Below are positions 44,631-53,968 of a stretch of DNA of 57,569 bases, in pieces. The stretch's first letter is position 1. Every line of letters starts with the position of its first letter. The notes under the pieces are model-generated. The model saw only the letters and a program-made list of their open reading frames with translations. It did not search any database and was not told where the DNA came from. Source of the DNA: an uncultured Clostridia bacterium (GTDB taxonomy: Bacteria; Bacillota; Clostridia; Christensenellales; UBA1242); contig CALWQM010000015.1 in the NCBI GenBank assembly GCA_944383685.1, forward strand, positions 1 through 57,569. The letters are read 5' to 3'. The position numbers and the translations under genes were made by a program.

Positions 44631-45902
44631 ATGTTTCTTGATAGAGTTAAAATAACTATAAAAGCGGGAAACGGCGGGAAAGGCGCTGTGTCTTTTTTGC
44701 GTAATGCTCAAACTGCCAATGGTGGCCCAGATGGTGGCGACGGCGGAAAGGGTGGAAATATTGTTTTTGTTGCAACAGATGAATTAAACACTCTCTATTC
44801 CTTCCGCTTCAAAAAGAAGTTTGTGGCTGAAAATGGAGCAGACGGAGCACAAAAAAATCAAACAGGCAAAAGCGGAAAAGACGAAATTATTAAGGTTCCA
44901 ACTGGGACGGTTTTAATTAATCCAGAAACGAACAAAATCATTGCAGATTTAAGCGAGGATGGAGCAAGGTTTGTGGCCCTTAAAGGTGGTTACGGTGGTC
45001 ATGGTAACAACTATTATAAGTCATCTGTGAAACAAGCGCCATCTTTTTCTCAAACAGGGGAAGTTGTTAAGGCAAAAGAGGTTATTTTGGAACTTAAAAC
45101 GATTGCTGATGTTGGACTTATTGGCTTTCCTAATGTTGGAAAGAGCACACTTCTTTCTGTTATTTCAAATGCCAATCCAAAGATTGCTAATTATCCTTTT
45201 ACAACAATATATCCAAATCTTGGTGTTTGCGAAGTTTTGGGAGAGAGTTTTGTTGTTGCTGATATTCCAGGGCTTATTGAAGGGGCAAGTGAAGGCTTGG
45301 GACTTGGGCATTATTTCCTTAAACATGTTGAACGCGTTAGACTGCTTGTGCATTTAATTGATATTGCCGAATGTGAAGGCAGAAATTTTATTGAAGATTA
45401 CAAAATTATTAATGACGAGTTAAGAAAATATAGCGAAACACTTGTTGACGTTAAACAAATTGTTGTTTTTTCAAAGTGTGACTTATTAACAAATGAAGAA
45501 CTTGAAGCAAAAATTAAAAAGTTTGTTGAAATTTATAAGATAAAAGATTATATTTGTTTGTCATCTTACACACGGGAAGGAGTGGAGCAGCTTAAAAAGA
45601 AAATATTGGAAAATTTGAAAAATATTCCTAAAAAGCCACCACTTAAAGTTGAAGAATTTGATTTCGACAAAAAGGATGTTTCTTCTATTGAAATTAAGCG
45701 CCATGATGACGGCAGTTTTGAAGTTTATGGCGGAAGAATTGAAAACTTGGCAAGAGGTGTTATTGTTTCCGATCCACATTCATTTGCGTATTTCCAAACA
45801 CGCCTTAAAGAAATGGGCGTGATTGATATGCTTAAAGAAAAAGGAATGAAAAACGGTGACACTGTTATAATTAAAGATTTAACTTTTGAATATCAAGATT
45901 AA
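44631..45902 (+). CDS. obgE: GTPase Obg (CgtA)
   Basis: 423 aa. Glycine-rich Obg domain (NGGPDGGDGGKGGNI), GTPase domain with GFPNVGKSTLLSVI (G1), ADIPGLIEGASEGLGLG (switch II) and SKCD (G4), then the OCT domain (SFEVYGGRIENLARG). It acts in 50S assembly and stress signalling, and in Bacillus is needed for Spo0A activation. AAGGAG upstream. Confidence 0.97.
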   Translation: MFLDRVKITIKAGNGGKGAVSFLRNAQTANGGPDGGDGGKGGNIVFVATDELNTLYSFRFKKKFVAENGADGAQKNQTGKSGKDEIIKVPTGTVLINPETNKIIADLSEDGARFVALKGGYGGHGNNYYKSSVKQAPSFSQTGEVVKAKEVILELKTIADVGLIGFPNVGKSTLLSVISNANPKIANYPFTTIYPNLGVCEVLGESFVVADIPGLIEGASEGLGLGHYFLKHVERVRLLVHLIDIAECEGRNFIEDYKIINDELRKYSETLVDVKQIVVFSKCDLLTNEELEAKIKKFVEIYKIKDYICLSSYTREGVEQLKKKILENLKNIPKKPPLKVEEFDFDKKDVSSIEIKRHDDGSFEVYGGRIENLARGVIVSDPHSFAYFQTRLKEMGVIDMLKEKGMKNGDTVIIKDLTFEYQD

Positions 45903-45930
45903 TAAAATTAAAACAAAATAAGGAGAAAAT

Positions 45931-46227
45931 ATGATAACCACAAAGCAAAGAGCTTTTTTAAGAGGGCTTGGAAATGCTCTTGAACCTGTTGTTCAAGTTG
46001 GAAAAGATGGATTAAATGAAAATCTTATCACATCTGTTCAACTTTTGTTACAGGCAAGAGAGTTAATTAAAATTAAGGTTTTAAAAAATTGTGAGCTAAG
46101 TGCAAGGGAGGTTGCAGACAATCTTTCTTCAATGCTTAATGCAGATGTTGTTCAGGTGATTGGTGCAATTATAATTCTTTATAAAAAGTCAACAAAGAAG
46201 AATTTTAAACATATTGAGTTGCCTTAA
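45931..46227 (+). CDS. yhbY: YhbY-like CRM-domain RNA-binding protein
   Basis: 98 aa. TTKQRAFLRGLGNALEPVVQ and VGKDGLNENLI with the GxxG-type loop match the CRS1/YhbY domain, which binds pre-50S. Follows obgE by 28 nt with AAGGAG, a common Firmicutes pair. Confidence 0.93.
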   Translation: MITTKQRAFLRGLGNALEPVVQVGKDGLNENLITSVQLLLQARELIKIKVLKNCELSAREVADNLSSMLNADVVQVIGAIIILYKKSTKKNFKHIELP

Positions 46228-46262
46228 TTGTTTTTATATTTAGTATCATGTCATTAAAAATC

Positions 46263-46304
46263 ATTGCATATTACACTATATATGGTGTATTATGCAATTT
46301 TTTT
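46263..46304. terminator. bidirectional terminator, AT palindrome (repeat family member)
   Basis: A nearly perfect 17-bp stem from ATTGCATA (46263) to TATGCAAT (46298) with T7 on the plus strand and a T-run on the minus strand. It ends obgE-yhbY and the converging membrane gene. Confidence 0.8.
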
Positions 46305-47106
46305 ATAAAACTTCTTCTTGTTCTTTTATGTTGAAGATATGATTGAATTGCGAAACAAGAGCAAGAATAATTAATATGGTTGCGGTGATGCAATAATATA
46401 TTGTTGTCCTAACAAATAAAGCAGATAAAACAAGAAGCATTGCAGAGATAAGGTATCCTTTTGCTCTTTTTTTGTTGAATGAATACGCAACAAAATCTTT
46501 GAAGGTGAGAAGTTTGTCCTTCTTATATTTTTCCTTTATTTCAGGATAAATATCATAAAATTTATACAGCCTTTGATAGGTTTCAAAGCGGTCAAAAATT
46601 AAGAACTTGATATCAAAATTATTGGCAAAACTTTTCACTTCTTTATCATAAGAATAACATAATATGACAACTTTTTCTGCTTTGCCTTTAATTTTGTTGT
46701 AAATTTCAACAAAGCATGGGATGGTTAAGTTATTAAATGAAAAATTGAGATATAAAAGAGTTTTTGTGTTATCTTCATGAGAAATCAAAACATAATCTTT
46801 AAATTTTTTCAAGTTACTATGTTTTTTTGAGGCAAGTTTAACAAAAAAATCTACTCTTTTTGCATTGCAGGCAAGTGACAAAAACATGTTTTCAGCATCT
46901 TCTTTTTCCTTGATTTTCAACCCTTCTTTATTTTTGCGTTTTTTTGTTACGAAATATAAAATAAGATATAAAACGGCTGTTATGATAACAGAAATAAGCA
47001 TTGCAAGTGCTAATTTGCTTACAAAATATCTTACCCACACGAACATCAAAAGGAATATTAAAAAAAATTTTAAAAACTCTTGAAATATAAAGTTAATCTT
47101 TCTCAT
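46303..47106 (-). CDS. hypothetical membrane protein, 267 aa
   Basis: Not recognised. Two N-terminal helices (about residues 12-52), a cytoplasmic domain of about 140 residues (55-210) with a beta/alpha pattern like a nuclease or receiver fold, and two C-terminal helices. No RBS is clear, so the start is uncertain. Divergent from rsfS; the two starts are 90 bp apart. Confidence 0.65.
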   Translation of the reverse strand: MRKINFIFQEFLKFFLIFLLMFVWVRYFVSKLALAMLISVIITAVLYLILYFVTKKRKNKEGLKIKEKEDAENMFLSLACNAKRVDFFVKLASKKHSNLKKFKDYVLISHEDNTKTLLYLNFSFNNLTIPCFVEIYNKIKGKAEKVVILCYSYDKEVKSFANNFDIKFLIFDRFETYQRLYKFYDIYPEIKEKYKKDKLLTFKDFVAYSFNKKRAKGYLISAMLLVLSALFVRTTIYYCITATILIILALVSQFNHIFNIKEQEEVL

Positions 47107-47160
47107 ACACTAAGTTTTGACAAGATTTTTCCAATTTAAAATTTTAATTTATGCTTTTTC

Positions 47161-47189
47161 TTGACAAATATCATTTTTCTTGTTAAAAT
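47161..47189 (+). promoter_or_regulatory. rsfS promoter, leaderless
   Basis: TTGACA (47161-47166), 17-bp spacer, TAAAAT (47184-47189); ATG begins 6 bp after the -10. Confidence 0.8.
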
Positions 47190-47195
47190 TTTTAT

Positions 47196-47510
47196 ATGAT
47201 CGACTTAAAGGCATTCCTAAAAGTTTTGGAAGACAATAAATTGAAAAATATTTCAGTTTATACTGTTTCTGTTGGCGAGGAAGAAAAATATATTGTGATT
47301 GCTTCATCTTCAAGTGCGGGGCAAAGCAAAAATGTTGCAGATTTGTTGGCAGAAAAATATGATTATCAAGAAAAAATTGAAGGATATTCAAAGGGTGAGT
47401 GGATTGTTTTTGATTTCAACACAATAATGCTTCATATATTCTTGCCTAAGGTGAGAGAAAAGTATAATCTTGATAAACTTTATAAACCAATGAAAATATA
47501 TTTTAAGTAA
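47196..47510 (+). CDS. rsfS: ribosome silencing factor RsfS
   Basis: 104 aa of the RsfS/Iojap fold. YIVIASSSSAGQSKNVADLL matches the family core (FVIASGNSxxQ) and GEWIVFDFNTIMLHIFLP the WVLLDYGDVVVHVF block, ending in DKLYKP. It binds L14 and blocks subunit joining in starvation. In other Firmicutes it follows obgE-nadD-yqeK; here it is alone. It has no RBS and a probably leaderless mRNA. Confidence 0.85.
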   Translation: MIDLKAFLKVLEDNKLKNISVYTVSVGEEEKYIVIASSSSAGQSKNVADLLAEKYDYQEKIEGYSKGEWIVFDFNTIMLHIFLPKVREKYNLDKLYKPMKIYFK

Positions 47511-47532
47511 AACCAAATCAAAATTAAATATT

Positions 47533-47568
47533 AAAAAAAGATAGCAAATTCATTTTGCTTTTTTTATT
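47533..47568 (+). terminator. intrinsic terminator of rsfS
   Basis: AGCAAA with TTTGCT plus A- and T-tracts. Overlaps the -35 of the next gene. Confidence 0.65.
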
Positions 47569-47582
47569 TTTTGGGTTATAAT
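47554..47582 (+). promoter_or_regulatory. promoter of the LMW-PTP operon
   Basis: TTTGCT (47554-47559), 17-bp spacer, TATAAT (47577-47582). Confidence 0.6.
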
Positions 47583-47598
47583 AATTTTAGGTGTAAGG

Positions 47599-48024
47599 AT
47601 GATTGAGATTTGTTTTGTTTGCACTGGTAACACTTGTCGTTCTGTTATGGCAGAAAGAATTGCCAAGAAAAAAGCAAAGCTTAGGCATATAAAAAATGTC
47701 AAGTTTTCTTCTTGCGGAATTTTGGCAAAAAAGGAAAATATAACAGAAAACGCAAAAAACGCACTTAAAGAACTTGGATATGACGGCCGAGACAGAAAAA
47801 GTGTTAAACTTAAAGTTAAACCAAATGTTTTGTATGTCACTATGACTGACAGCCAAAAGCAAAGTGTTAACAGTAAAAAATGCATTTCTTGTTCATCACT
47901 TTTTAAGGAAGTTCCTGACCCTTATGGGCAAAATCAAGACATATACAGAATTACTGCTTTAATTATTGAGAAAAACATTGATATCCTGCTTGATAAATTA
48001 GAAAATTTGAGAGGTGAAGTATGA
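47599..48024 (+). CDS. low-molecular-weight protein-tyrosine/arginine phosphatase
   Basis: 141 aa. P-loop VCTGNTCRSVMAE near the N-terminus holds the catalytic Cys and Arg (the usual CxxGNxCRS is here CTGNTCRS), and VPDPYGQ holds the general-acid Asp. In Bacillus the homologue YwlE is a protein-arginine phosphatase and is likewise followed by rpiB (ywlF). ATG lies right after AAGG, and the leader is about 10 nt. Overlaps rpiB by 4 nt. Confidence 0.9.
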   Translation: MIEICFVCTGNTCRSVMAERIAKKKAKLRHIKNVKFSSCGILAKKENITENAKNALKELGYDGRDRKSVKLKVKPNVLYVTMTDSQKQSVNSKKCISCSSLFKEVPDPYGQNQDIYRITALIIEKNIDILLDKLENLRGEV

Positions 48025-48452
48025 TTATTATGGCAAGTGACCACAGAGGTTACGAACTTAAAGAACAGTTAAAAACTTTCTTTAATGAGGAAAACATTAT
48101 AACCATTGATGTGGGAACTTACAGCAAAGAGCCAGTTGATTATCCAGATTTTGCCAAACTTGGAATTGAAAAGGTTTTGGAAAATAAAAATAATGTTGGA
48201 ATTTTCATTTGCGGTTCTGGAATTGGAATGAGCATTGCTTCAAACAGAAATCCAAAAATTCGTGCGGCATTATGTGTTAATCCAGAAATGGCTATGCTTG
48301 CAAGAAAAGATAATGATGCAAATATCCTTTGCTTACCTGCAAGATTTGTGAAACGTAGAAAGGCAATAAATATTGTTAAAATCTTTTTAACAACACCATT
48401 TGAAGGCGGAAGACATGCTAGACGATTGAAGAAAATTTCAGGAGAAAAGTGA
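48021..48452 (+). CDS. rpiB: ribose-5-phosphate isomerase B
   Basis: 143 aa. MASDHRGYELKEQLK, DVGTYSKEPVDYPDFA and GIFICGSGIGMSIASNRNP (catalytic Cys) are family blocks. It interconverts ribose-5-P and ribulose-5-P. GAGGTGA precedes the ATG. Overlaps the genes on both sides. Confidence 0.94.
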   Translation: MIIMASDHRGYELKEQLKTFFNEENIITIDVGTYSKEPVDYPDFAKLGIEKVLENKNNVGIFICGSGIGMSIASNRNPKIRAALCVNPEMAMLARKDNDANILCLPARFVKRRKAINIVKIFLTTPFEGGRHARRLKKISGEK

Positions 48453-49222
48453 TGATAAGTGTTATTATTCCTGTCATTGACAAGTTCAGTGAATATGAAA
48501 AAACAGTTAACGACATTTTAAAAACAAAAGATGTTAAAGTTTATCTTGGCGTGGATGAAAAGTATAAAGATGCCTGCAAATTTGATAACAAAAATGTTGT
48601 TATAAAGTTTTATAAAGGGAAAAGTAAAAAAGAGGAGATAATCAACTCTTTACATGCAATTAAAAAAGAAAAGTCTGGCATAATGGTTATTAGGCGACCT
48701 CTTACCGAAGGTGAATTTGAAAAAATGCTTAAAAGTTCAGCTGATATTGTGACTTTGAGAAAGCAAAGAAACAAATTTGCTGAGTGGTGGTTTTCAACCT
48801 GGCTTAAAATCATTAAAAGAATGTTTTCTTTTGTTTATTTTGAAGATATTTCAGCAATTTACTTCAAAGAAAATATGTTTGATTTGATTGAAAGTTTAAC
48901 AAACCTATCTTATATCACAAGAATAAACAGATTTGTTGGGCTGACAGAAGAAGATATCTCAACCACAACAAAAGCAACAAAAAAAGATTACGACAGATTT
49001 TCAAATGTTGCACAGTTTATTAGTTCAATTTTGTTCTTTGCACTTTGCATTGTGCTTTCAATAATCTTATGCACAAGTGTTGCAGTCACTGTGCTTTCTG
49101 TGCTTGGTGGGGTTGCAATAAGCCTGATTGGAATTGTGGTGTTTATGATTTCAACGTTAAATTTTGCAAGAACAATATACATTGGCACTCTTAGATATGG
49201 AAAAGCAGAAGAACTTGTTTAA
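48452..49222 (+). CDS. degenerate GT2-like membrane glycosyltransferase
   Basis: 256 aa. SVIIPVIDKFSEYEKTV resembles a GT-A glycosyltransferase start, but no DxD motif is evident; the C-terminal 70 residues hold two membrane helices as in GtrB/DPM-type enzymes. Possibly inactive or with an unusual metal site. ATG 48452 with AGGAG, coupled to rpiB by TGATG. Confidence 0.55.
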   Translation: MISVIIPVIDKFSEYEKTVNDILKTKDVKVYLGVDEKYKDACKFDNKNVVIKFYKGKSKKEEIINSLHAIKKEKSGIMVIRRPLTEGEFEKMLKSSADIVTLRKQRNKFAEWWFSTWLKIIKRMFSFVYFEDISAIYFKENMFDLIESLTNLSYITRINRFVGLTEEDISTTTKATKKDYDRFSNVAQFISSILFFALCIVLSIILCTSVAVTVLSVLGGVAISLIGIVVFMISTLNFARTIYIGTLRYGKAEELV

Positions 49223-49264
49223 CTTAAATTTAAATATGGTTTCCAGTTTAAATTAAAGGTGTAA

Positions 49265-50329
<1,065 letters not shown>

Positions 50330-50372
50330 TTTCTTTTGAAATTTCCAAATTAAAACACAAAAGGAAAGAGAT

Positions 50373-51335
50373 ATGAAATTTGATTTAAACAAAGATTTAA
50401 TTGAAGGATTAAGAGATAGCACAAATGATGAGTCCATTTCAAGGCTTAATGGCATTGTTTCAGGGCTCATCACTGAAGTCATGGAGGAATTGTCGGCAAA
50501 GTCATCTTTTATCCAACTTGACAAAGTGATTTTGGAGCCTGTTAATGAAATTTACTTGGGTGCAATTTGTGCATGCAGTGAGTATACTTATTTCCTTGGT
50601 GTTGCAAATAAGGAAATTGAACTTAATTCCTTGGATAAAAAGCATTACATCAAGAATCTTTGGAAAAGATTTGTCAATGCTTGGCGAGTTTCCAGAAGTA
50701 AAACAAAGAAGAAAAAGAAAAATGTGGCTTATGAAAACTCCGCATCTAATATAAGAAACATAACAAAATATACTATTGATGACTTGAAAAGCGATGTTGT
50801 TAGGCATTTAGCTAATTTTGTCACTCCTTCAACAATAATTTATGAGTATTACGACCATATTTCAATTTTAGGGAAGGAAGATTTTGGCACTAATGTTAAG
50901 ATAAACATTTATATTTGCATGTATGATGAAAAAAATGAAGTCTATAAACTTTACAACAATGCAAAAAATCGCTTCTTTGATATTGATTTCAAACAACGTT
51001 TTAATAATCTTAACTCAAAAATACAAGATTGTGGAGACAACTTTATTAATATGGTTAAAGTGTTCAACAGTTTATTTTCAAAAGCATATAACAAAGTGCC
51101 AAATCAAATTTTGATTGAAAGTTTACTTTTTGCATGCCCAAATAAACTTTATAAAGACGATTTATATGAAACCTTTATAAATATTGCAAACTTTATCCGT
51201 CTTAATGATGTTACCGCCATTCGTTCAATTTGTGATAATTCAAAATCAATTTTTAAGGATAAACTTATTTTGGGTTCAAACGGACAAATTGACTTTTCAA
51301 GGTTTATCAAACTTTTGGATTCTTACAAAATTTAA
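50373..51335 (+). CDS. hypothetical protein, 320 aa (possibly nucleotidyltransferase-related)
   Basis: Not recognised with confidence. Soluble, no signal peptide; a very basic stretch (SRSKTKKKKKN) lies near residue 110. The C-terminal third (MVKVFNSLFSKAYNKVPNQI then LIESLLFACPNKLYKDDLYE) resembles the helical part of OAS/CD-NTase-like nucleotidyltransferases, but no GS/DxD catalytic motif is seen. RBS AAAAGGAAAG. Followed by a good terminator. Confidence 0.65.
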   Translation: MKFDLNKDLIEGLRDSTNDESISRLNGIVSGLITEVMEELSAKSSFIQLDKVILEPVNEIYLGAICACSEYTYFLGVANKEIELNSLDKKHYIKNLWKRFVNAWRVSRSKTKKKKKNVAYENSASNIRNITKYTIDDLKSDVVRHLANFVTPSTIIYEYYDHISILGKEDFGTNVKINIYICMYDEKNEVYKLYNNAKNRFFDIDFKQRFNNLNSKIQDCGDNFINMVKVFNSLFSKAYNKVPNQILIESLLFACPNKLYKDDLYETFINIANFIRLNDVTAIRSICDNSKSIFKDKLILGSNGQIDFSRFIKLLDSYKI

Positions 51336-51348
51336 TTTAAAAATACAT

Positions 51349-51372
51349 AACACCTTTTAAAGGTGTTTTTAT
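51349..51372 (+). terminator. intrinsic terminator
   Basis: AACACC with GGTGTT, loop TTTTAAA, then T run. Confidence 0.85.
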
Positions 51373-51425
51373 TTTGCTATGCATATTTTGTCGATTTTTG
51401 CTCATCCTATTGATAGGAGGAGAAA

Positions 51426-51632
51426 ATGAAAGAATTGATGATGATTGTTGGATTTGGTGCTGGGCTTGTTACTGGTGCACTTTTATATAAACATTCACAA
51501 GAAACCAAAAATTTTGTTAATAAAAGTGAAAAAGCCGTTAAAAAAGAAATGGAAGAAATGAAAAGCAAAGTTGAACCAAAAATTGAAAAAGTCAAAAAAG
51601 ACATCAAAAAAGATTTGATGCCACAAAAATAA
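51426..51632 (+). CDS. YtxH-like small membrane protein
   Basis: 68 aa: a glycine-rich membrane helix (IVGFGAGLVTGALLY) then a Lys/Glu helix, as in YtxH-type proteins. Strong AGGAGGAG. A TGTCGAT near-match to the Spo0A box lies at 51389-51395. Role unknown. Confidence 0.7.
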   Translation: MKELMMIVGFGAGLVTGALLYKHSQETKNFVNKSEKAVKKEMEEMKSKVEPKIEKVKKDIKKDLMPQK

Positions 51633-51739
51633 TTTAATTGTGTTTTAAACTAAGTATATTTAAAAAGGGAAATTACTTCTTTATAAAATTAATCTAAGAA
51701 GGGGGCTTTTTAAGAGTAACTTAAAATTTAATAGAAATC

Positions 51740-51769
51740 AAAAAAGCAAGGCGGTGACCTTGCTTTTTT
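51740..51769 (-). terminator. intrinsic terminator of the SRP RNA
   Basis: A perfect 12-bp stem with a 6-nt loop and a T-run on the minus strand. Confidence 0.9.
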
Positions 51770-52041
51770 CATAACCGAGAGAATGCTTCGAAATAAAAAG
51801 ACTGACTGTTTCTTAATTTAAAAACTCCACCAAAGCTACCTTATGGCACATCAATAGGTCCTCTTAATGATGCTTCCGTCAGGACCTGACATGGTTCGAG
51901 GGTATCAATTGCATAAGACCTTGATTTCAACATCTTTAAACTAAGCACATCTTCAACCAATCTATTCCTAGGCAAGCGTTCAATCCTGCTATAGCGGATT
52001 GCAGGTTACAGGGCACCGCTAACTCCCCATCTATCTCGGCA
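51770..52041 (-). ncRNA. ffs: signal recognition particle RNA, long (Alu-containing) form
   Basis: On the minus strand the 5' part has the Alu-domain core GGGGAGTTAGCGGTGCCCTG and GCAATCCGCTATAGCAGG, and the middle holds domain IV, CATGTCAGGTCCTGACGGAA followed by GCA. The ends pair (GCCGAGA with TCTCGGT). This is the roughly 270-nt form of Bacillus and Clostridia. It partners Ffh (23.7 kb) in membrane targeting. Confidence 0.95.
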
Positions 52042-52047
52042 AAATAT

Positions 52048-52076
52048 ATGTTACTTTAAATGAAAACAAAAGTCAA
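52048..52076 (-). promoter_or_regulatory. SigA-type promoter of the SRP RNA
   Basis: Minus strand TTGACT (52071-52076), 17-bp spacer, TAACAT (52048-52053); start near 52041. Confidence 0.75.
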
Positions 52077-52252
52077 GTGATTATTCAAAAATTATTGTTT
52101 AACTAAAAATTTAAAATTAATCTTATTTATTAATTTAGATATTAAAAAGAGTAAAAAAGCTGATAAAATAGAAAATTTGTTAAAAAAGATGCAAAAAATA
52201 TGTTTTTTTGTTAAAAAATGTTGAAAATTTTAATTTTTAAGTGAAATTTTCA

Positions 52253-52330
52253 TTCGACAAAAAGAGTTATAAATTTCATTTTCTTATGGTTTTGATAATT
52301 ATCAACCTCTCATATAGTGCTTTAAGAGGT
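52253..52330 (+). promoter_or_regulatory. spoIIIA upstream region: Spo0A-box-like site, palindrome and candidate -10
   Basis: TTCGACAAAAA (52253-52263) is a reverse Spo0A box. TTGATAATTATCAA (52292-52305) is a perfect 14-bp palindrome. CATATAGT (52311-52318) could be a SigE-like -10, as expected for a mother-cell operon, but no clear -35 is seen. RBS AGAGGT follows at 52325. Confidence 0.4.
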
Positions 52331-52335
52331 ATGAT

Positions 52336-53238
52336 ATGTTAAGCAAAATTTTGCCAGAAAAAATTTTTAATATAATAGATAAAAAAGTCAACTTAAAGGC
52401 CGTGAATGAAATAAGGTTTCGTGCAGATAAGCCTATTGTTATCTGTGTAAGCGGAAAGAATTATTTTCTAAATGAAAATGGCATAACTTCAAGTGGTGCA
52501 TCTTGCCTTTATGCCAGTAAAATTGCCATTGAGGACATTATTTTCAGGGCAAGTGAGTGTTCCATTTATTCTGTTAACGAACAGATTAAAAAAGGCTATA
52601 TTGTCACTGAAAACGGCATTAGAATTGGTATTGGCGGAAATGTTGTTGAGGAGAATGGACAAGTTAAAACCATGACAAATTTTTCCAGTTGCAACATTCG
52701 CTTGCCACATAATGTAAGGAATTGTTCGCTTTGTGCTTTTCCTTTTATTGTCAATGAAAATGTGATTGAAAACACTCTTATCATTTCTCCTCCTGGATGT
52801 GGTAAAACAACTTTTTTAAGAGATTTTGTGGCCCAGTTAAGTGAAAGAAAGCTGTCTTTTAATGTGCTTATTTTGGATGAAAGGGGTGAGTTAGATTGCA
52901 AATTAGACTCGAATTTTTATGACAAAATTGCCTTTTCCAGTAAAAAAATGGGCTTTGAAAATGGAATAAGGGCTCTTTCGCCAGACCTTATTGTTACTGA
53001 TGAAGTTGGACAGGAAGAAGATATTGATGCCATTCTTTATGCCTCAACCTGCGGTGTGAAAGTTTTGGCTTCAACTCATGCGGACAGCATGGAAACATTT
53101 TGCAAAAAACCTCTTTTTCAAAAACTGATAAAAGAAAAGGTCTTTAAAAGATATGTTTTGCTTTCAAAACGAAATGGACCTGGAACATTTGAAGGTGTTT
53201 ACAATGAAAATTTTGCTCGTATGTCTTCCAAATATTAA
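52336..53238 (+). CDS. spoIIIAA: stage III sporulation protein AA (ATPase)
   Basis: 300 aa. Secretion-type ATPase with SPPGCGKTTFLRDF (Walker A), ILDERGELDC and SPDLIVTDEVGQEED (Walker B). The N-terminal half has the family segment VNEIRFRADKP. It powers or assembles the SpoIIIA-SpoIIQ channel between mother cell and forespore. First gene of an eight-gene operon. Confidence 0.96.
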   Translation: MLSKILPEKIFNIIDKKVNLKAVNEIRFRADKPIVICVSGKNYFLNENGITSSGASCLYASKIAIEDIIFRASECSIYSVNEQIKKGYIVTENGIRIGIGGNVVEENGQVKTMTNFSSCNIRLPHNVRNCSLCAFPFIVNENVIENTLIISPPGCGKTTFLRDFVAQLSERKLSFNVLILDERGELDCKLDSNFYDKIAFSSKKMGFENGIRALSPDLIVTDEVGQEEDIDAILYASTCGVKVLASTHADSMETFCKKPLFQKLIKEKVFKRYVLLSKRNGPGTFEGVYNENFARMSSKY

Positions 53239-53256
53239 AGATAAAGGAGAAAGTGA

Positions 53257-53751
53257 ATGAGATATGTTTTGATTGTGGTTTTGTTTTGTGTTTGCGTGTT
53301 TGTTGGTTATTATTATTTTTCAAAATTTGATAAGCGGAAAAAGTTTTTTTCAGCAATTATTATGCTTGCGGAAAAGCTTTCAGTTGAAATCAACTTTTCA
53401 AGAGAAAGACTTAAAGTTTTGATTGAAAATTTTGACCCTGTAACAAAGAAAAATTTACTTGGAATTGATGAGGGATTTATTTCATATCTGGACAAAAAAA
53501 CAGAACTTAATGAAAAGGAAATTTTTAAGAAGGCAACTTGCCTTAAACAGGATGAAAAAGATTTTGTGCTTTTATTTTTGAAAACATTGGGACGAAGTGA
53601 TGTTGAAAATCAAACCAAAGAAATTCAAAATTTTGTTAAGCGCTTCACTGACATCAAAGGCACTTGTGATGTTGAGCATAAAAAATATGGCACTTTATCT
53701 TTGAAACTGTCCATTATTGCTGGGCTTTTCTTTGCAATTTTGCTGATATAG
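53257..53751 (+). CDS. spoIIIAB: stage III sporulation protein AB
   Basis: 164 aa, one N-terminal and one C-terminal membrane helix around a helical domain like GspF. The N-terminal RYVLIVVLFCVCVFVGYYYF and C-terminal LSIIAGLFFAILLI anchors are visible. Channel scaffold. RBS AAAGGAG. Confidence 0.9.
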   Translation: MRYVLIVVLFCVCVFVGYYYFSKFDKRKKFFSAIIMLAEKLSVEINFSRERLKVLIENFDPVTKKNLLGIDEGFISYLDKKTELNEKEIFKKATCLKQDEKDFVLLFLKTLGRSDVENQTKEIQNFVKRFTDIKGTCDVEHKKYGTLSLKLSIIAGLFFAILLI

Positions 53752-53761
53752 GGGAGGGAAT

Positions 53762-53956
53762 ATGGATGTTGAAATCATTTTTCGCATTGCCGCCATAGGC
53801 ATCCTTACAGCAGTTGTGGGGCAAATTCTTAAAAACAGCGGTAAAGATGACATTGCCACACTGACAACGCTTGCAGGAGTGATTATTGTTCTTATCATGG
53901 TGCTTAACATGATTGGTGACCTTTTTGACACAATAAAAACCATTTTCAATTTTTAG
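53762..53956 (+). CDS. spoIIIAC: stage III sporulation protein AC
   Basis: 64 aa with two helices; IGILTAVVGQILKNSGKDD is the family hallmark. Small channel membrane component. RBS GGGAGGG. Confidence 0.93.
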   Translation: MDVEIIFRIAAIGILTAVVGQILKNSGKDDIATLTTLAGVIIVLIMVLNMIGDLFDTIKTIFNF

Positions 53957-53968
53957 AAGGAGGGCGAA

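Noticed and set aside
45663..45676. TTCGACAAAAA inside obgE as another Spo0A box
   Set aside because: It lies deep in coding sequence, encodes conserved Phe-Asp-Lys-Lys, and no promoter is nearby.
52292..52305. Fur box upstream of spoIIIAA
   Set aside because: The palindrome is 12-14 bp without the 7-1-7 spacing of Fur sites, and no iron genes are present.
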